Shown here piece by piece: positions 1 through 6,483 of a stretch of 11,583 nucleotides of DNA. Source of the stretch: Nitrospirota bacterium (GTDB taxonomy: Bacteria; Nitrospirota; 9FT-COMBO-42-15; HDB-SIOI813); assembly GCA_016234155.1 (NCBI GenBank), contig JACRGZ010000083.1:1-11583 (forward strand), given 5' to 3'. The translations under genes and the position numbers were made by a program. The notes beneath the pieces were generated by a model that saw only the letters and a program-made list of their open reading frames with translations, was not told the origin of the DNA and did not search any database. Position 1 is the stretch's first letter. Every line of letters starts with the position of its first letter.

Positions 1-30
1 GGGATATGATTTTCTGTAATAAAACACTAG

Positions 31-53
31 ATTCCCGCTAAAACCATGCGGGA
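31..53. repeat. Small hairpin upstream of the rhomboid gene
   Basis: A 6-bp perfect stem, TCCCGC (33-38) with GCGGGA (48-53), encloses a 9-nt loop and is followed by CTGACA. The loop AAACCAT and the trailing TGACA resemble the right half of the 73-nt palindromes found later in the window, so this may be a decayed copy of that family or the terminator of a gene lying before the window. There is no clear T-run after it. Nothing else recognisable lies in 1-96. Confidence 0.35.
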
Positions 54-96
54 CTGACAACATTTTTATACTTTTGAAAGAGCCTCACTTACTTAT

Positions 97-762
97 ATGA
101 TTCCTTTACGGGACGACAATCCTACAAACACTTTCCCCTATGTCACAATAACCCTGATTGTCCTGAACATCGTTATTTTCTTCTATGAAATCTCCATGGG
201 ACCACGTTTTGAATTCTTTCTTGATATGTACGGGGCAAAGCCGCTCTTTGTCCTGAACATGACGGCGCCAGCCGGATATCCGCCGCCTTATATGACAATA
301 TTTACCTCAATGTTCCTGCATGCCGGATTTTTCCATGTTGCCGGCAACATGCTCTATCTCTGGATATTCGGAAACAATATTGAAGACTCCATGGGACACA
401 TTAGATTTGTTATCTTCTATCTGATCAGCGGCATAGTTGCAGTATATATCTTCGCATTAGTCAACCCGGTGTCCACCATCCCGATGGTTGGTGCAAGCGG
501 CGCCGTTTCGGGTGTGCTCGGGGCATACCTGGTATTATTTCCCCGTGCAAAGGTGCTTACACTGGTGCCATTCGGCTTCTACATGCAGGTGATAAAGGTG
601 CCTGCCGTCTTTGTCCTGGGATTCTGGATTGTGGTGCAGATTATAAACGGTATGGTGAGCGGGGGGAGAGGAGGCGGTGTGGCATGGTTCGCTCATATAG
701 GCGGATTCCTTGCAGGCATTATCCTGATTGGCCTTTTCAAAAAGAAGGGGCATGGGGCATAG
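97..762 (+). CDS. Rhomboid-family intramembrane serine protease
   Basis: The 221-residue product is a polytopic inner-membrane protein of the rhomboid family, which cleaves transmembrane substrates within the bilayer. The hallmarks are visible in order. An N-terminal hydrophobic helix (about residues 14-31) follows the start. Next is an HAGFFHVAGN stretch with H75, H80 and N84, where N84 fits the oxyanion-stabilising Asn. The nucleophile motif is GASG with Ser134, and the second catalytic residue is His200 in WFAHIGG, within the last helix. Both members of the Ser/His dyad are therefore present and the enzyme should be active. A Gly-rich stretch (about residues 189-196) precedes the last helix. 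The length is typical of short bacterial rhomboids without an extra cytosolic domain. No strong Shine-Dalgarno precedes the ATG; AAAG is the best match and is distant. The gene stands alone, so the substrate cannot be inferred from context. Confidence 0.93.
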   Translation: MIPLRDDNPTNTFPYVTITLIVLNIVIFFYEISMGPRFEFFLDMYGAKPLFVLNMTAPAGYPPPYMTIFTSMFLHAGFFHVAGNMLYLWIFGNNIEDSMGHIRFVIFYLISGIVAVYIFALVNPVSTIPMVGASGAVSGVLGAYLVLFPRAKVLTLVPFGFYMQVIKVPAVFVLGFWIVVQIINGMVSGGRGGGVAWFAHIGGFLAGIILIGLFKKKGHGA

Positions 763-831
763 GATACTTAATATCAGCATACTATCCGCCGATAAATTGT
801 TTGTTTGATCATTACCCGGATGCGCGAAAAG

Positions 832-851
832 CTCCCCCATTCAGGGGGGAG
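832..851. repeat. Hairpin in the gap after the rhomboid gene
   Basis: CTCCCCC (832-838) pairs with GGGGGAG (845-851) around a 6-nt loop. It lies 70 nt after the rhomboid stop and is not followed by a T-run. It could be part of the rhomboid transcript's 3' end or an end structure of the mobile-element remnant that follows. Confidence 0.4.
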
Positions 852-862
852 ATGGATAGCGC

Positions 863-887
863 GGACGCCGTAGGCGTCCTTGCTTTT
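863..887 (+). terminator. Candidate rho-independent terminator of the rhomboid gene
   Basis: GGACGCC (863-869) pairs perfectly with GGCGTCC (873-879) around a GTA loop and is followed by TTGCTTTT. A GC-rich 7-bp stem with a T-rich tail fits a terminator. The T-tract is interrupted, and the hairpin lies about 100 nt after the stop codon, so it could instead belong to the IS605-like remnant immediately downstream. Confidence 0.4.
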
Positions 888-911
888 GGTTTGTTTCTGC
901 TCTATAATCGA

Positions 912-1082
912 ATTCCCTTAAATGGGCTACCGGCGGATAGCCGGAAAGTAACGCCTGTGGAGATACGAGCAGCGCAGTCAGGCACTCGGCCCAGGAACCC
1001 ACCGAAGCGACTTGGCGGCTGGTTCAATGCCAGCGCCAAGCGCCGTAGGAATCACCGTCCTTTAGGGCGGCGAGGATGTCAA
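912..1082 (+). mobile_element. Candidate decayed IS200/IS605-type 3' end (tnpB tail / omega-RNA-like)
   Basis: This stretch has the layout expected where the tnpB 3' end overlaps its omega RNA. An open frame reads a Pro/Arg-rich tail containing TPVEI (from 951) and ending RRGCQ. A terminal hairpin CCGTCC (1055-1060) / GGGCGG (1065-1070) with a TTTA loop follows AGGAATCA. The segment ends in GAGGATGTCAA (1072-1082). From memory, many TnpB-linked right ends share the pattern AGGAATC, hairpin, GAGGATGTCAA. No RuvC domain or other tnpB body is present upstream, and no TnpA gene is nearby, so only the non-coding/right-end part would remain. Alternatives are an unrelated structured RNA or plain intergenic sequence. 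The left border is not defined. Confidence 0.5.
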
Positions 1083-1148
1083 AATACTATACCTCAGCAA
1101 GGTTAACCTGTAGTGATACATCATTTGAATCAGGAAAGGGGGGTAACA

Positions 1149-1982
1149 ATGATAAAAAAGACATTTTTATCTTCATCCTTGCTTCTCTTCTTGGCGCTGT
1201 CTTTTATAGGCTGCGGACAGAATATCTTTGAGGGGATAGAAGACAAGGGATCAGGCGGGGCGAAACAATATGCGGCGCTGAAGTCGCTGGACTCAGGGGA
1301 CTGGCCAAGTGTGCTGGAGCAATGCGATCTTGGGACGGCTAATCCTCTGGACTGCTCTGCCGCGGCGCTCGGTGCAGCAGGACTGGACCCAATCGACGTG
1401 GCTAAGAAACTCAATAACCTGATAGACACTTTAGGCACTGCAACCACAGGAGACATCAGTGCAATAGGGACACTGCCTAACATTGACCCATCCTATCTGG
1501 ATGAAATCCATGACGCCAATGTCCAGTTAGACACGGAATGTAAAGATAACGGTGATGAGGATGCCTGCTCACAGCTTGTCGTGACAGCAATCGCAGAAGT
1601 GGTTATAGCCATAGCACAGGTGGGAGAGTCATTGCCGGGGGTTGATTTGAGTGACGGCATTGACGCTGTGGAGGCAGAAATTATAGCAGACGCTATTTCA
1701 ACTGGTTCGACGGTAGACATTGATGGTGATGGGACAGCCACACCGGTGGAGACTGTAATCGAAACATCTGCCCTCTATATCATAAACAACATCAATGCTT
1801 CCCCTTTTGGCGACCCCGATGGAGACGGAATAGCAAACACTGAACTGGGTCAGGTGATTGAAGACCAGGTGCAGGCAATGGGTGGAGCGGACTGCGCTGT
1901 TGATAGCGCTACAACATGTGAAGTAACCGCTGCTGAGTTAGAGAGCTACCTTGATACCACGTACGGGAGCGGCCTGCCGTGA
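1149..1982 (+). CDS. Putative lipoprotein with EF-hand-like calcium-binding loops
   Basis: The family is not recognised. The start chosen is the ATG at 1149, because a strong ribosome-binding stretch AGGAAAGGGGGG (1132-1143) lies just upstream and translation gives a classical export signal: KK, a Leu-rich core, then SFIGC. That Cys fits a lipobox, although Phe at -3 is not ideal. An ATG at 1113 in the same frame would put a poor N-terminus before the signal. The mature part of about 255 residues is acidic and rich in Ala, Ile and Asp. It has one near-canonical 12-residue EF-hand loop (DIDGDGTATPVE) and a second, imperfect one (DPDGDGIANTEL, with Glu at position 11 instead of 12). Several Cys residues (ECKDNGDEDAC, DCAVDSATTC) could form disulfides. 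A calcium-binding surface lipoprotein is the likeliest reading; the function is unknown. Confidence 0.8.
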   Translation: MIKKTFLSSSLLLFLALSFIGCGQNIFEGIEDKGSGGAKQYAALKSLDSGDWPSVLEQCDLGTANPLDCSAAALGAAGLDPIDVAKKLNNLIDTLGTATTGDISAIGTLPNIDPSYLDEIHDANVQLDTECKDNGDEDACSQLVVTAIAEVVIAIAQVGESLPGVDLSDGIDAVEAEIIADAISTGSTVDIDGDGTATPVETVIETSALYIINNINASPFGDPDGDGIANTELGQVIEDQVQAMGGADCAVDSATTCEVTAAELESYLDTTYGSGLP

Positions 1983-1999
1983 AAATACCCCACCCTCAC

Positions 2000-2021
2000 C
2001 CCCCGATAAATACTTCGGGGG
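2000..2021. repeat. Hairpin resembling half of a D palindrome
   Basis: CCCCCGA (2000-2006) pairs with TCGGGGG (2015-2021), starting 18 nt after the lipoprotein stop. CCCCGATAAA followed a few bases later by TTCGGGG also matches the right arm of the 73-nt palindrome at 8609-8681. It may be a half-copy of that repeat and could terminate the lipoprotein transcript, although no T-run follows. Confidence 0.5.
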
Positions 2022-2049
2022 CAAGCTTTAATCCTCTCCCTGAGGGGGA

Positions 2050-2211
2050 TTTTCAGATGAACCCTCATGAACTTCTAGTTCACAAAGGATGATGAAAATA
2101 ATCCCCCCCATCCCCCCTTTAGAAAAGGGGGGTAAAAGTCCCCCTTTTTTAAAGGGGGATTTAGGGGGATTATGGGGTAAGGGGGGATTTGAAAGGTTAT
2201 TTTCAGATGAA
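2050..2211 (+). repeat. Composite repeat X-Y-X', copy A
   Basis: Boundary motif TTTTCAGATGAA occurs at 2050-2061 and again at 2200-2211. After the first comes a hairpin TGAACT (2068-2073) / AGTTCA (2077-2082), then CACAAAGGATGATGAAAAT. Unit Y follows, opening with AATCCCCCCC and closing with GGGGGGATTTG, so its ends are inverted repeats; it contains further C-run/G-run palindromes. Compared with the copies at 8304 and 10309, this one lacks the nested hairpin TTCCCGTTGC/GCAACGGGAA. Together with the preceding hairpin it fills most of the spacer between the lipoprotein and the barrel gene. Confidence 0.85.
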
Positions 2212-2230
2212 CCTACATAGGAGGAATTAT

Positions 2231-3346
2231 ATGGGAAAGAAATTAATAACTTATCTGGTTGCTGCAATTTGCACTGTTATTGTAATCAACATCCCCTCAG
2301 CCTTCGGCGCCACTGCCTCATTCAACGATTATCCCTTCCTCTATAAAGGGATCAGGAGCCTGGGAATGGGGAGCGCATATACTGCCGTAGGGAAAGATGC
2401 CGAGGCGTTGTTCTACAACCCGGCAGCCCTTTATGAGATGGGTTTTCAACTCTCTCTCTTCGATCCTGCTGTAGAGATTGATAATGGTGTGACAGACCTC
2501 GCTCAGGACGTTTTAGATGCAATGGATCTGGAGACTGAACAGGAAAGATCAGACGCGTTATTCGCTATCATAGAAAAGAATCAGGGGAAACCGCTCCACA
2601 TCCGGTTCGCCCTGTTCCCGCATGTGGCAGTCAAGAATGTTGCCGTCGGAATTCTCGGGCAGGGTAGAGGGGATATAAAACTCCACTCCCCGCTCTCCTC
2701 GGCAGGTGCAGTGGAACTTCACGGCGGTTATGAATACGGCCCTGTAGCCGGATTTTCCATGGGGCTTCCGCTTACAGGTCTGCGGGCCGGCGCAGGGGCA
2801 AAATATATCGCCCGTTCCTGGCTTAACAAGAACTTCACCATTGCAGATATTGCCAGCGAGAGTTTTGACTTCGATCAGGAGAAGATAGACAAGTCTGATA
2901 TAAGTTTTGATATAGGCTTCCTCTATGATATACCGTTCCTCTCCATGCTTAAGCCGCAGGCTGGTCTATCGTTACTTGATATAACGGACATTGATTTTGA
3001 GGACGGGGGCAAGATACCTCAGCGGTTGAATCTCGGGGTTTCAATCCATCCTGAGGTCCCGTATATGGCATCTCTTATATTAGCCCTCGATTATCAGGAC
3101 GTCACCGGGGCCTATGAACAGGACGACAGCTTTGGAAAAAGGCTGCACCTTGGCGCCGAGGCCGGCTTCCTGAAAAATCATATCATACTCCGCGCCGGAC
3201 TCAATCAGGGATATGCAAGCCTTGGGGTTGGGATAGACGTGTGGGCGGTTAAGCTAACTTATGCCAACTATAAGGAGGAGATCGGCGTATACGCAGGACA
3301 GGATAAAGATGAACGCCAGGCCATCCAGTTAGTGATCGGATGGTAG
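2231..3346 (+). CDS. Outer-membrane beta-barrel protein, FadL/PorV-like
   Basis: The ATG at 2231 is chosen because TAGGAGGAATT (2218-2228) sits at ideal spacing and the product begins with a signal peptide (MGKKLITYLV..., with Ala-rich cleavage near AFGATA). The mature protein opens with RSLGMGSAYTAVGKDAEALF followed by YNPAAL. This N-terminal signature is shared by FadL-type and PorV/PorQ-like barrels. Alternating hydrophobic strands with Gly and aromatic residues run to the end, and the last residue is Trp (QLVIGW), as expected for recognition by the BAM assembly machinery. At 371 residues it is short for a transporter of the FadL type. Its cargo is not visible. An upstream ATG at 2207, in the boundary motif of the preceding repeat, is in frame but has the weaker ribosome site. 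The gene precedes the gsp operon, but a possible promoter between them suggests separate transcription. Confidence 0.8.
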   Translation: MGKKLITYLVAAICTVIVINIPSAFGATASFNDYPFLYKGIRSLGMGSAYTAVGKDAEALFYNPAALYEMGFQLSLFDPAVEIDNGVTDLAQDVLDAMDLETEQERSDALFAIIEKNQGKPLHIRFALFPHVAVKNVAVGILGQGRGDIKLHSPLSSAGAVELHGGYEYGPVAGFSMGLPLTGLRAGAGAKYIARSWLNKNFTIADIASESFDFDQEKIDKSDISFDIGFLYDIPFLSMLKPQAGLSLLDITDIDFEDGGKIPQRLNLGVSIHPEVPYMASLILALDYQDVTGAYEQDDSFGKRLHLGAEAGFLKNHIILRAGLNQGYASLGVGIDVWAVKLTYANYKEEIGVYAGQDKDERQAIQLVIGW

Positions 3347-3369
3347 CTGTCCAATATAGCCCCAGTCCC

Positions 3370-3398
3370 TTGACTTTAAATACACTCTATTATAACAT
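3370..3398 (+). promoter_or_regulatory. Candidate sigma70-type promoter of the gsp operon
   Basis: TTGACT (3370-3375) matches the -35 consensus at five of six positions. TAACAT (3393-3398) matches the -10 at four of six, with 17 nt between them. An overlapping TATAAC (3391-3396) would give a 15-nt spacer. Either would put the transcript start about 10-15 nt before the gspC ATG, leaving a very short leader. This is the only clear promoter-like pair I found before the operon. Confidence 0.45.
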
Positions 3399-3415
3399 CT
3401 TATTGAAAAATAAGG

Positions 3416-4291
3416 ATGAAAAGCTATTTTGTACCCTTAAATCTTGCTATACTGTCTGCAGGTGTTTTCTTTATTGCCCAAATAACAACCTTTAACATAG
3501 CCAAAAGATTGGAACCCCCGTTTACTGCAGGTTATTCAGGGGGCGCTGCAGAGGCAGGGAAGAAAGAGGCGAAGTCATTGGATGCATACAAGCCCATCCT
3601 TGAGAGAAACATCTTTAATTCCAAGACTCTGCAGGCCCTTCTGGCCCCCCCTCCTGTGAGTCCAGGGGGGGTGAAAGAAGATAAACCGCCTGTTCCTGTA
3701 CGGCTCGTAGGGACCGTTGCAGGAAGCCCCCCGTATGCATATGCCGTAATTGAAGACCCCTTCCAGAAAAGCCACAAGATATTCAGGGTAAATGACACTA
3801 TTGCACCGGGGGTCAAGCTCCTGGAGATCAGCAGAAACAGGATTACAATAGACAGGGACGGGAGGAGAGAAGATGTGGAGCTGGCGGCACAGGATACACC
3901 AGGGCAGCAACGAACTCCATCACCGCCGCGTCCGGTGTCTCCCCCTTTACCTGATGTCTCGCAGCAGTCGCCGGGCACTGTTGTTCTCGACAGGGAGAGT
4001 GTAGAGGCTGCTACTGAGGATATGAACAGGCTTCTGACGCAGGCACGTCTCGTCCCGAATTTTACAGGCGGTGTGGCTGACGGGTTCAGGATATTCTCCA
4101 TAGTCCCCAGCAGCATGTTTGACAAGATAGGGATGAGGAATGGAGACATCATTTACAGTATCAACGGGATGGAGATGAAAGACCCTGAAAAGGCATTTCA
4201 GGTATATCAGATGTTAAAAGATAATGACCGCTTTGTTATTGATTTGATGCGGGCAGGGCAGAAGATGTCGTTGAATTATGAGATAAGATAG
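3416..4291 (+). CDS. gspC: Type II secretion system inner-membrane protein GspC (with PDZ domain)
   Basis: GspC links the inner-membrane assembly platform of the type II secretion system to the secretin and helps choose substrates. The 291-residue product has a short cytosolic N-terminus and one membrane helix (about residues 8-26). A homology-region domain follows (about 55-155), beginning YKPILERNIFNSK and continuing VRLVGTVAGSPPYAYAVIED, the usual contact site for the secretin N0 domain. Next is a Pro-rich linker (about 163-190), then a PDZ-like domain (about 210-291) with FRIFSIVPSSMFDKIGMRNG and a carboxy-terminal strand. Order and length fit the family well. AAGG next to the ATG is the only ribosome-binding match, so initiation may be weak or depend on the short leader. 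The stop codon overlaps the ribosome site of gspD, which indicates coupled expression. Confidence 0.92.
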   Translation: MKSYFVPLNLAILSAGVFFIAQITTFNIAKRLEPPFTAGYSGGAAEAGKKEAKSLDAYKPILERNIFNSKTLQALLAPPPVSPGGVKEDKPPVPVRLVGTVAGSPPYAYAVIEDPFQKSHKIFRVNDTIAPGVKLLEISRNRITIDRDGRREDVELAAQDTPGQQRTPSPPRPVSPPLPDVSQQSPGTVVLDRESVEAATEDMNRLLTQARLVPNFTGGVADGFRIFSIVPSSMFDKIGMRNGDIIYSINGMEMKDPEKAFQVYQMLKDNDRFVIDLMRAGQKMSLNYEIR

Positions 4292-4301
4292 GAGGTGCAA
4301 C

Positions 4302-6467
4302 CTGAAGGTAAAGCCGTTTTCCTTGATTATATCTTTACTGGTATTCAGTTTATCAACCGGAACTTTTCATGATCTCCATGCCCAGACAAACCCGCACTCA
4401 GCGCTCAGCACTCAGCATGCAAAGTCAGGAGACTTTGCACTCCACACTCCACACTCCACACTCCATACTCAGCACTCCGCACTTGATCAGTACGCCCAGA
4501 TAAGCCCTCCCCTGCCGCCGATGAGTACAGACGGCCAGGCTAATGGGTCCGAGGGGACTATGCTCAGAGGAGCTGAGGGTACACAACCGGTATTACCCGC
4601 TGCAGCATCTCCTGCTTTCGCGCCTGCAGAAGTCCCGTCAGCGGCGCCTGCACTGCCTCCTGGTTCAACACAGACAGCCCCACGCAGAATCCCTGTAATC
4701 CCAAGAGCGAAGGCAGCGCCTCCCACCATGGGGCAGGACGTCCAATATCAGGAAACACGGGGGGGGCAGGAAATAACGGAACCCCAGGGAATTCAAACCC
4801 CTGCAGCCCCGCCCCAGTTGCCGGCGGGTAAACAATCGCAGGTTAAAGGGGCCGACAGGATGGTAACACTTGATTTCAACAATGTAGACCTTCAGACATT
4901 CGTAAAATTTATAAGTGAACTCACCGGGAAAAATTTTGTATTAGACGAGAAGGTCCAGGGAAAGGTCACTGTAATATCCCCGGCAAAGATATCTGTAGAT
5001 GATGCATACCAGGTATTTTTAACCGTACTTGATCTGAAGGGTTTTACAGCAGTTGGAGAAAACAAGGTCATAAAGATATTCCCTTCCAGAGAGGCAAAGC
5101 AGAGCGGTGTCAGTATAGTAACAGATACAAGACCCCTCCCTGAGGATGAGAACTATGAGACAAGGGTTATACGGTTAAACTACATAAGCGCATCTGAGAT
5201 ATCCCGTCTGATAGCCCCGCTTATATCGAAGGACGGCTCAAGTATCCCATACGCCCAGACTAACACCCTCATACTCACAGATATTAAAAGCAACATGGCA
5301 AAGCTTCTCAACCTTATAAAGGAATTGGATATTGAGCCGCAAAAGGGGAAGGGCGGGATATATGTATATTACCTCCAGAATGCAACTGCAGAGGATATGG
5401 CAAAGGTCCTGGCTAACCTTGCAAGCAGGGCGCCTGCAAGGCCGCCTGCAGGACAACCCCCGCAGGAGGCAGTGGTACATTTCGAAGGAGGCATATCAGT
5501 CACTGCAGACAAGGCGACCAATTCGCTGATAATGATGGCGTCACCTGAGGACTACGAGCGGCTGAAGTCAATAATAGAAAAGCTTGATGTGAGAAGAAAA
5601 CAGGTCTATGTAGAGGCGGCTATTGTGGAGATGAGCCTCAGTAAGGCACAGGAGTTGGGTGTAGAGTGGAGGAGCACGGAAGGTGTCAGCGCCTCTGATT
5701 TAACAGTGGCAGGCGGCACCCTCCTCGCACCTCCGGGGGCGGGCATAACAACTTTCTCGCAAAACCCCCTGAATGTCAGCGGCCTTGTAGTTGCCGGGGT
5801 AAAGGGCTTCCTGCCTGGCGGGACAAACCTTAATGTAGGCGCACTCGTCAGAATTTTTCAGGCCGACTCTGATATAAATGTCCTTTCAACACCCAATATA
5901 CTTACCCTGGATAATCAGGAGGCAAAGATAATTGTGGGACAGAATGTCCCTTTTATTACAGGGGTAAGTCAGACTGCAGGTGGAAATGTCCAGGCAACCA
6001 TAGAGAGGAAGGACGTGGGTATCCAGTTAAAGATCACCCCGCATACGACTGATAGTGATCTCGTCAAACTCGACATATATCAGGAGATATCAAGCCTCGC
6101 CGGGAGTGTGTCTGTAGGCACAAACCAGGATGTACCTATAACAAGCAAGAGGTCTGCAGAGACGTCCGTAGTGGTGAGGGATAAGGAGACCATCGTGATA
6201 GGCGGGCTTATAAAAGATGATGTTACGGTTATAGAGAGAAAGGTACCGCTACTCGGCGATATACCCCTCCTCGGTCATCTGTTTAAATACGAGAGTAAAA
6301 AGAAGGAAAAGACAAACCTCCTTATCTTCTTATCACCCCGGATAATCCGGGATACAGAGACCCTTGAAGCAATAAGCCGGAACAAGAGGAAAAAGGCGGA
6401 AGAATTCAGGAAGAAGTATAAGTTGGAACTAAAGGATGATTTTATATTAAATCCGGTAGAAGAATAA
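4302..6467 (+). CDS. gspD: Type II secretion secretin GspD, probable CTG start
   Basis: GspD forms the outer-membrane channel of the type II secretion system. GGAGGT (4291-4296) sits five bases before a CTG at 4302. From there the product begins KVKPF followed by a hydrophobic core and LHAQ, a normal signal peptide. The next candidate, TTG at 4323, has no ribosome site and would remove both lysines. A long Pro/Ala/Gln/Thr-rich linker of about 160 residues follows, containing heptamer-repeat DNA. Then come N0 (from about residue 187, VTLDFNNVDLQTFVKF), N1 (about 285, TRVIRLNYISASEI) and N2 (about 345-435, with a Pro/Ala-rich loop). The secretin domain ends the protein (VLSTPNILTLDNQEA, GQNVPFITGV, VPLLGDIPLLGHLF, NLLIFLSPRII). 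At about 721 residues it is slightly long because of the linker. No pilotin-binding S domain is obvious at the C-terminus. Confidence 0.93.
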   Translation: MKVKPFSLIISLLVFSLSTGTFHDLHAQTNPHSALSTQHAKSGDFALHTPHSTLHTQHSALDQYAQISPPLPPMSTDGQANGSEGTMLRGAEGTQPVLPAAASPAFAPAEVPSAAPALPPGSTQTAPRRIPVIPRAKAAPPTMGQDVQYQETRGGQEITEPQGIQTPAAPPQLPAGKQSQVKGADRMVTLDFNNVDLQTFVKFISELTGKNFVLDEKVQGKVTVISPAKISVDDAYQVFLTVLDLKGFTAVGENKVIKIFPSREAKQSGVSIVTDTRPLPEDENYETRVIRLNYISASEISRLIAPLISKDGSSIPYAQTNTLILTDIKSNMAKLLNLIKELDIEPQKGKGGIYVYYLQNATAEDMAKVLANLASRAPARPPAGQPPQEAVVHFEGGISVTADKATNSLIMMASPEDYERLKSIIEKLDVRRKQVYVEAAIVEMSLSKAQELGVEWRSTEGVSASDLTVAGGTLLAPPGAGITTFSQNPLNVSGLVVAGVKGFLPGGTNLNVGALVRIFQADSDINVLSTPNILTLDNQEAKIIVGQNVPFITGVSQTAGGNVQATIERKDVGIQLKITPHTTDSDLVKLDIYQEISSLAGSVSVGTNQDVPITSKRSAETSVVVRDKETIVIGGLIKDDVTVIERKVPLLGDIPLLGHLFKYESKKKEKTNLLIFLSPRIIRDTETLEAISRNKRKKAEEFRKKYKLELKDDFILNPVEE
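4395..4486 (+). repeat. Heptamer tandem repeats flanking a hairpin inside gspD
   Basis: Three 7-nt units (CACTCAG, CGCTCAG, CACTCAG; 4395-4415) and seven more (four CACTCCA, then TACTCAG, CACTCCG, CACTTGA; 4438-4486) flank a perfect hairpin GCAAAGTC (4419-4426) / GACTTTGC (4431-4438). In the gspD frame the tract gives a His/Ser/Thr/Leu-rich, seven-residue-periodic segment just after the signal peptide. Loss or gain of one unit would shift the reading frame. The unit period matches the other two heptamer arrays in the window. Confidence 0.85.
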
Positions 6468-6483
6468 ATTTTTAATTTTTAAC

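Noticed and set aside
74..98. TTGAAA (74-79) and TTATAT (93-98) as a promoter for the rhomboid gene
   Set aside because: The spacer is 13 nt and the -10 overlaps the start codon, so it could not produce a transcript with the full gene.
684..1106. Open frame of 140 codons after the rhomboid gene as a separate protein
   Set aside because: It begins inside the rhomboid gene, lacks a ribosome site, and its first part has no domain. Only its tail is of interest, as a possible tnpB/omega-RNA remnant.
2028..2267. Reverse-strand open frame over repeat copy A, and the similar one at 10332-10526
   Set aside because: Both are products of the stop-poor C-run/G-run unit Y read on the other strand; they overlap real forward genes or their control regions.
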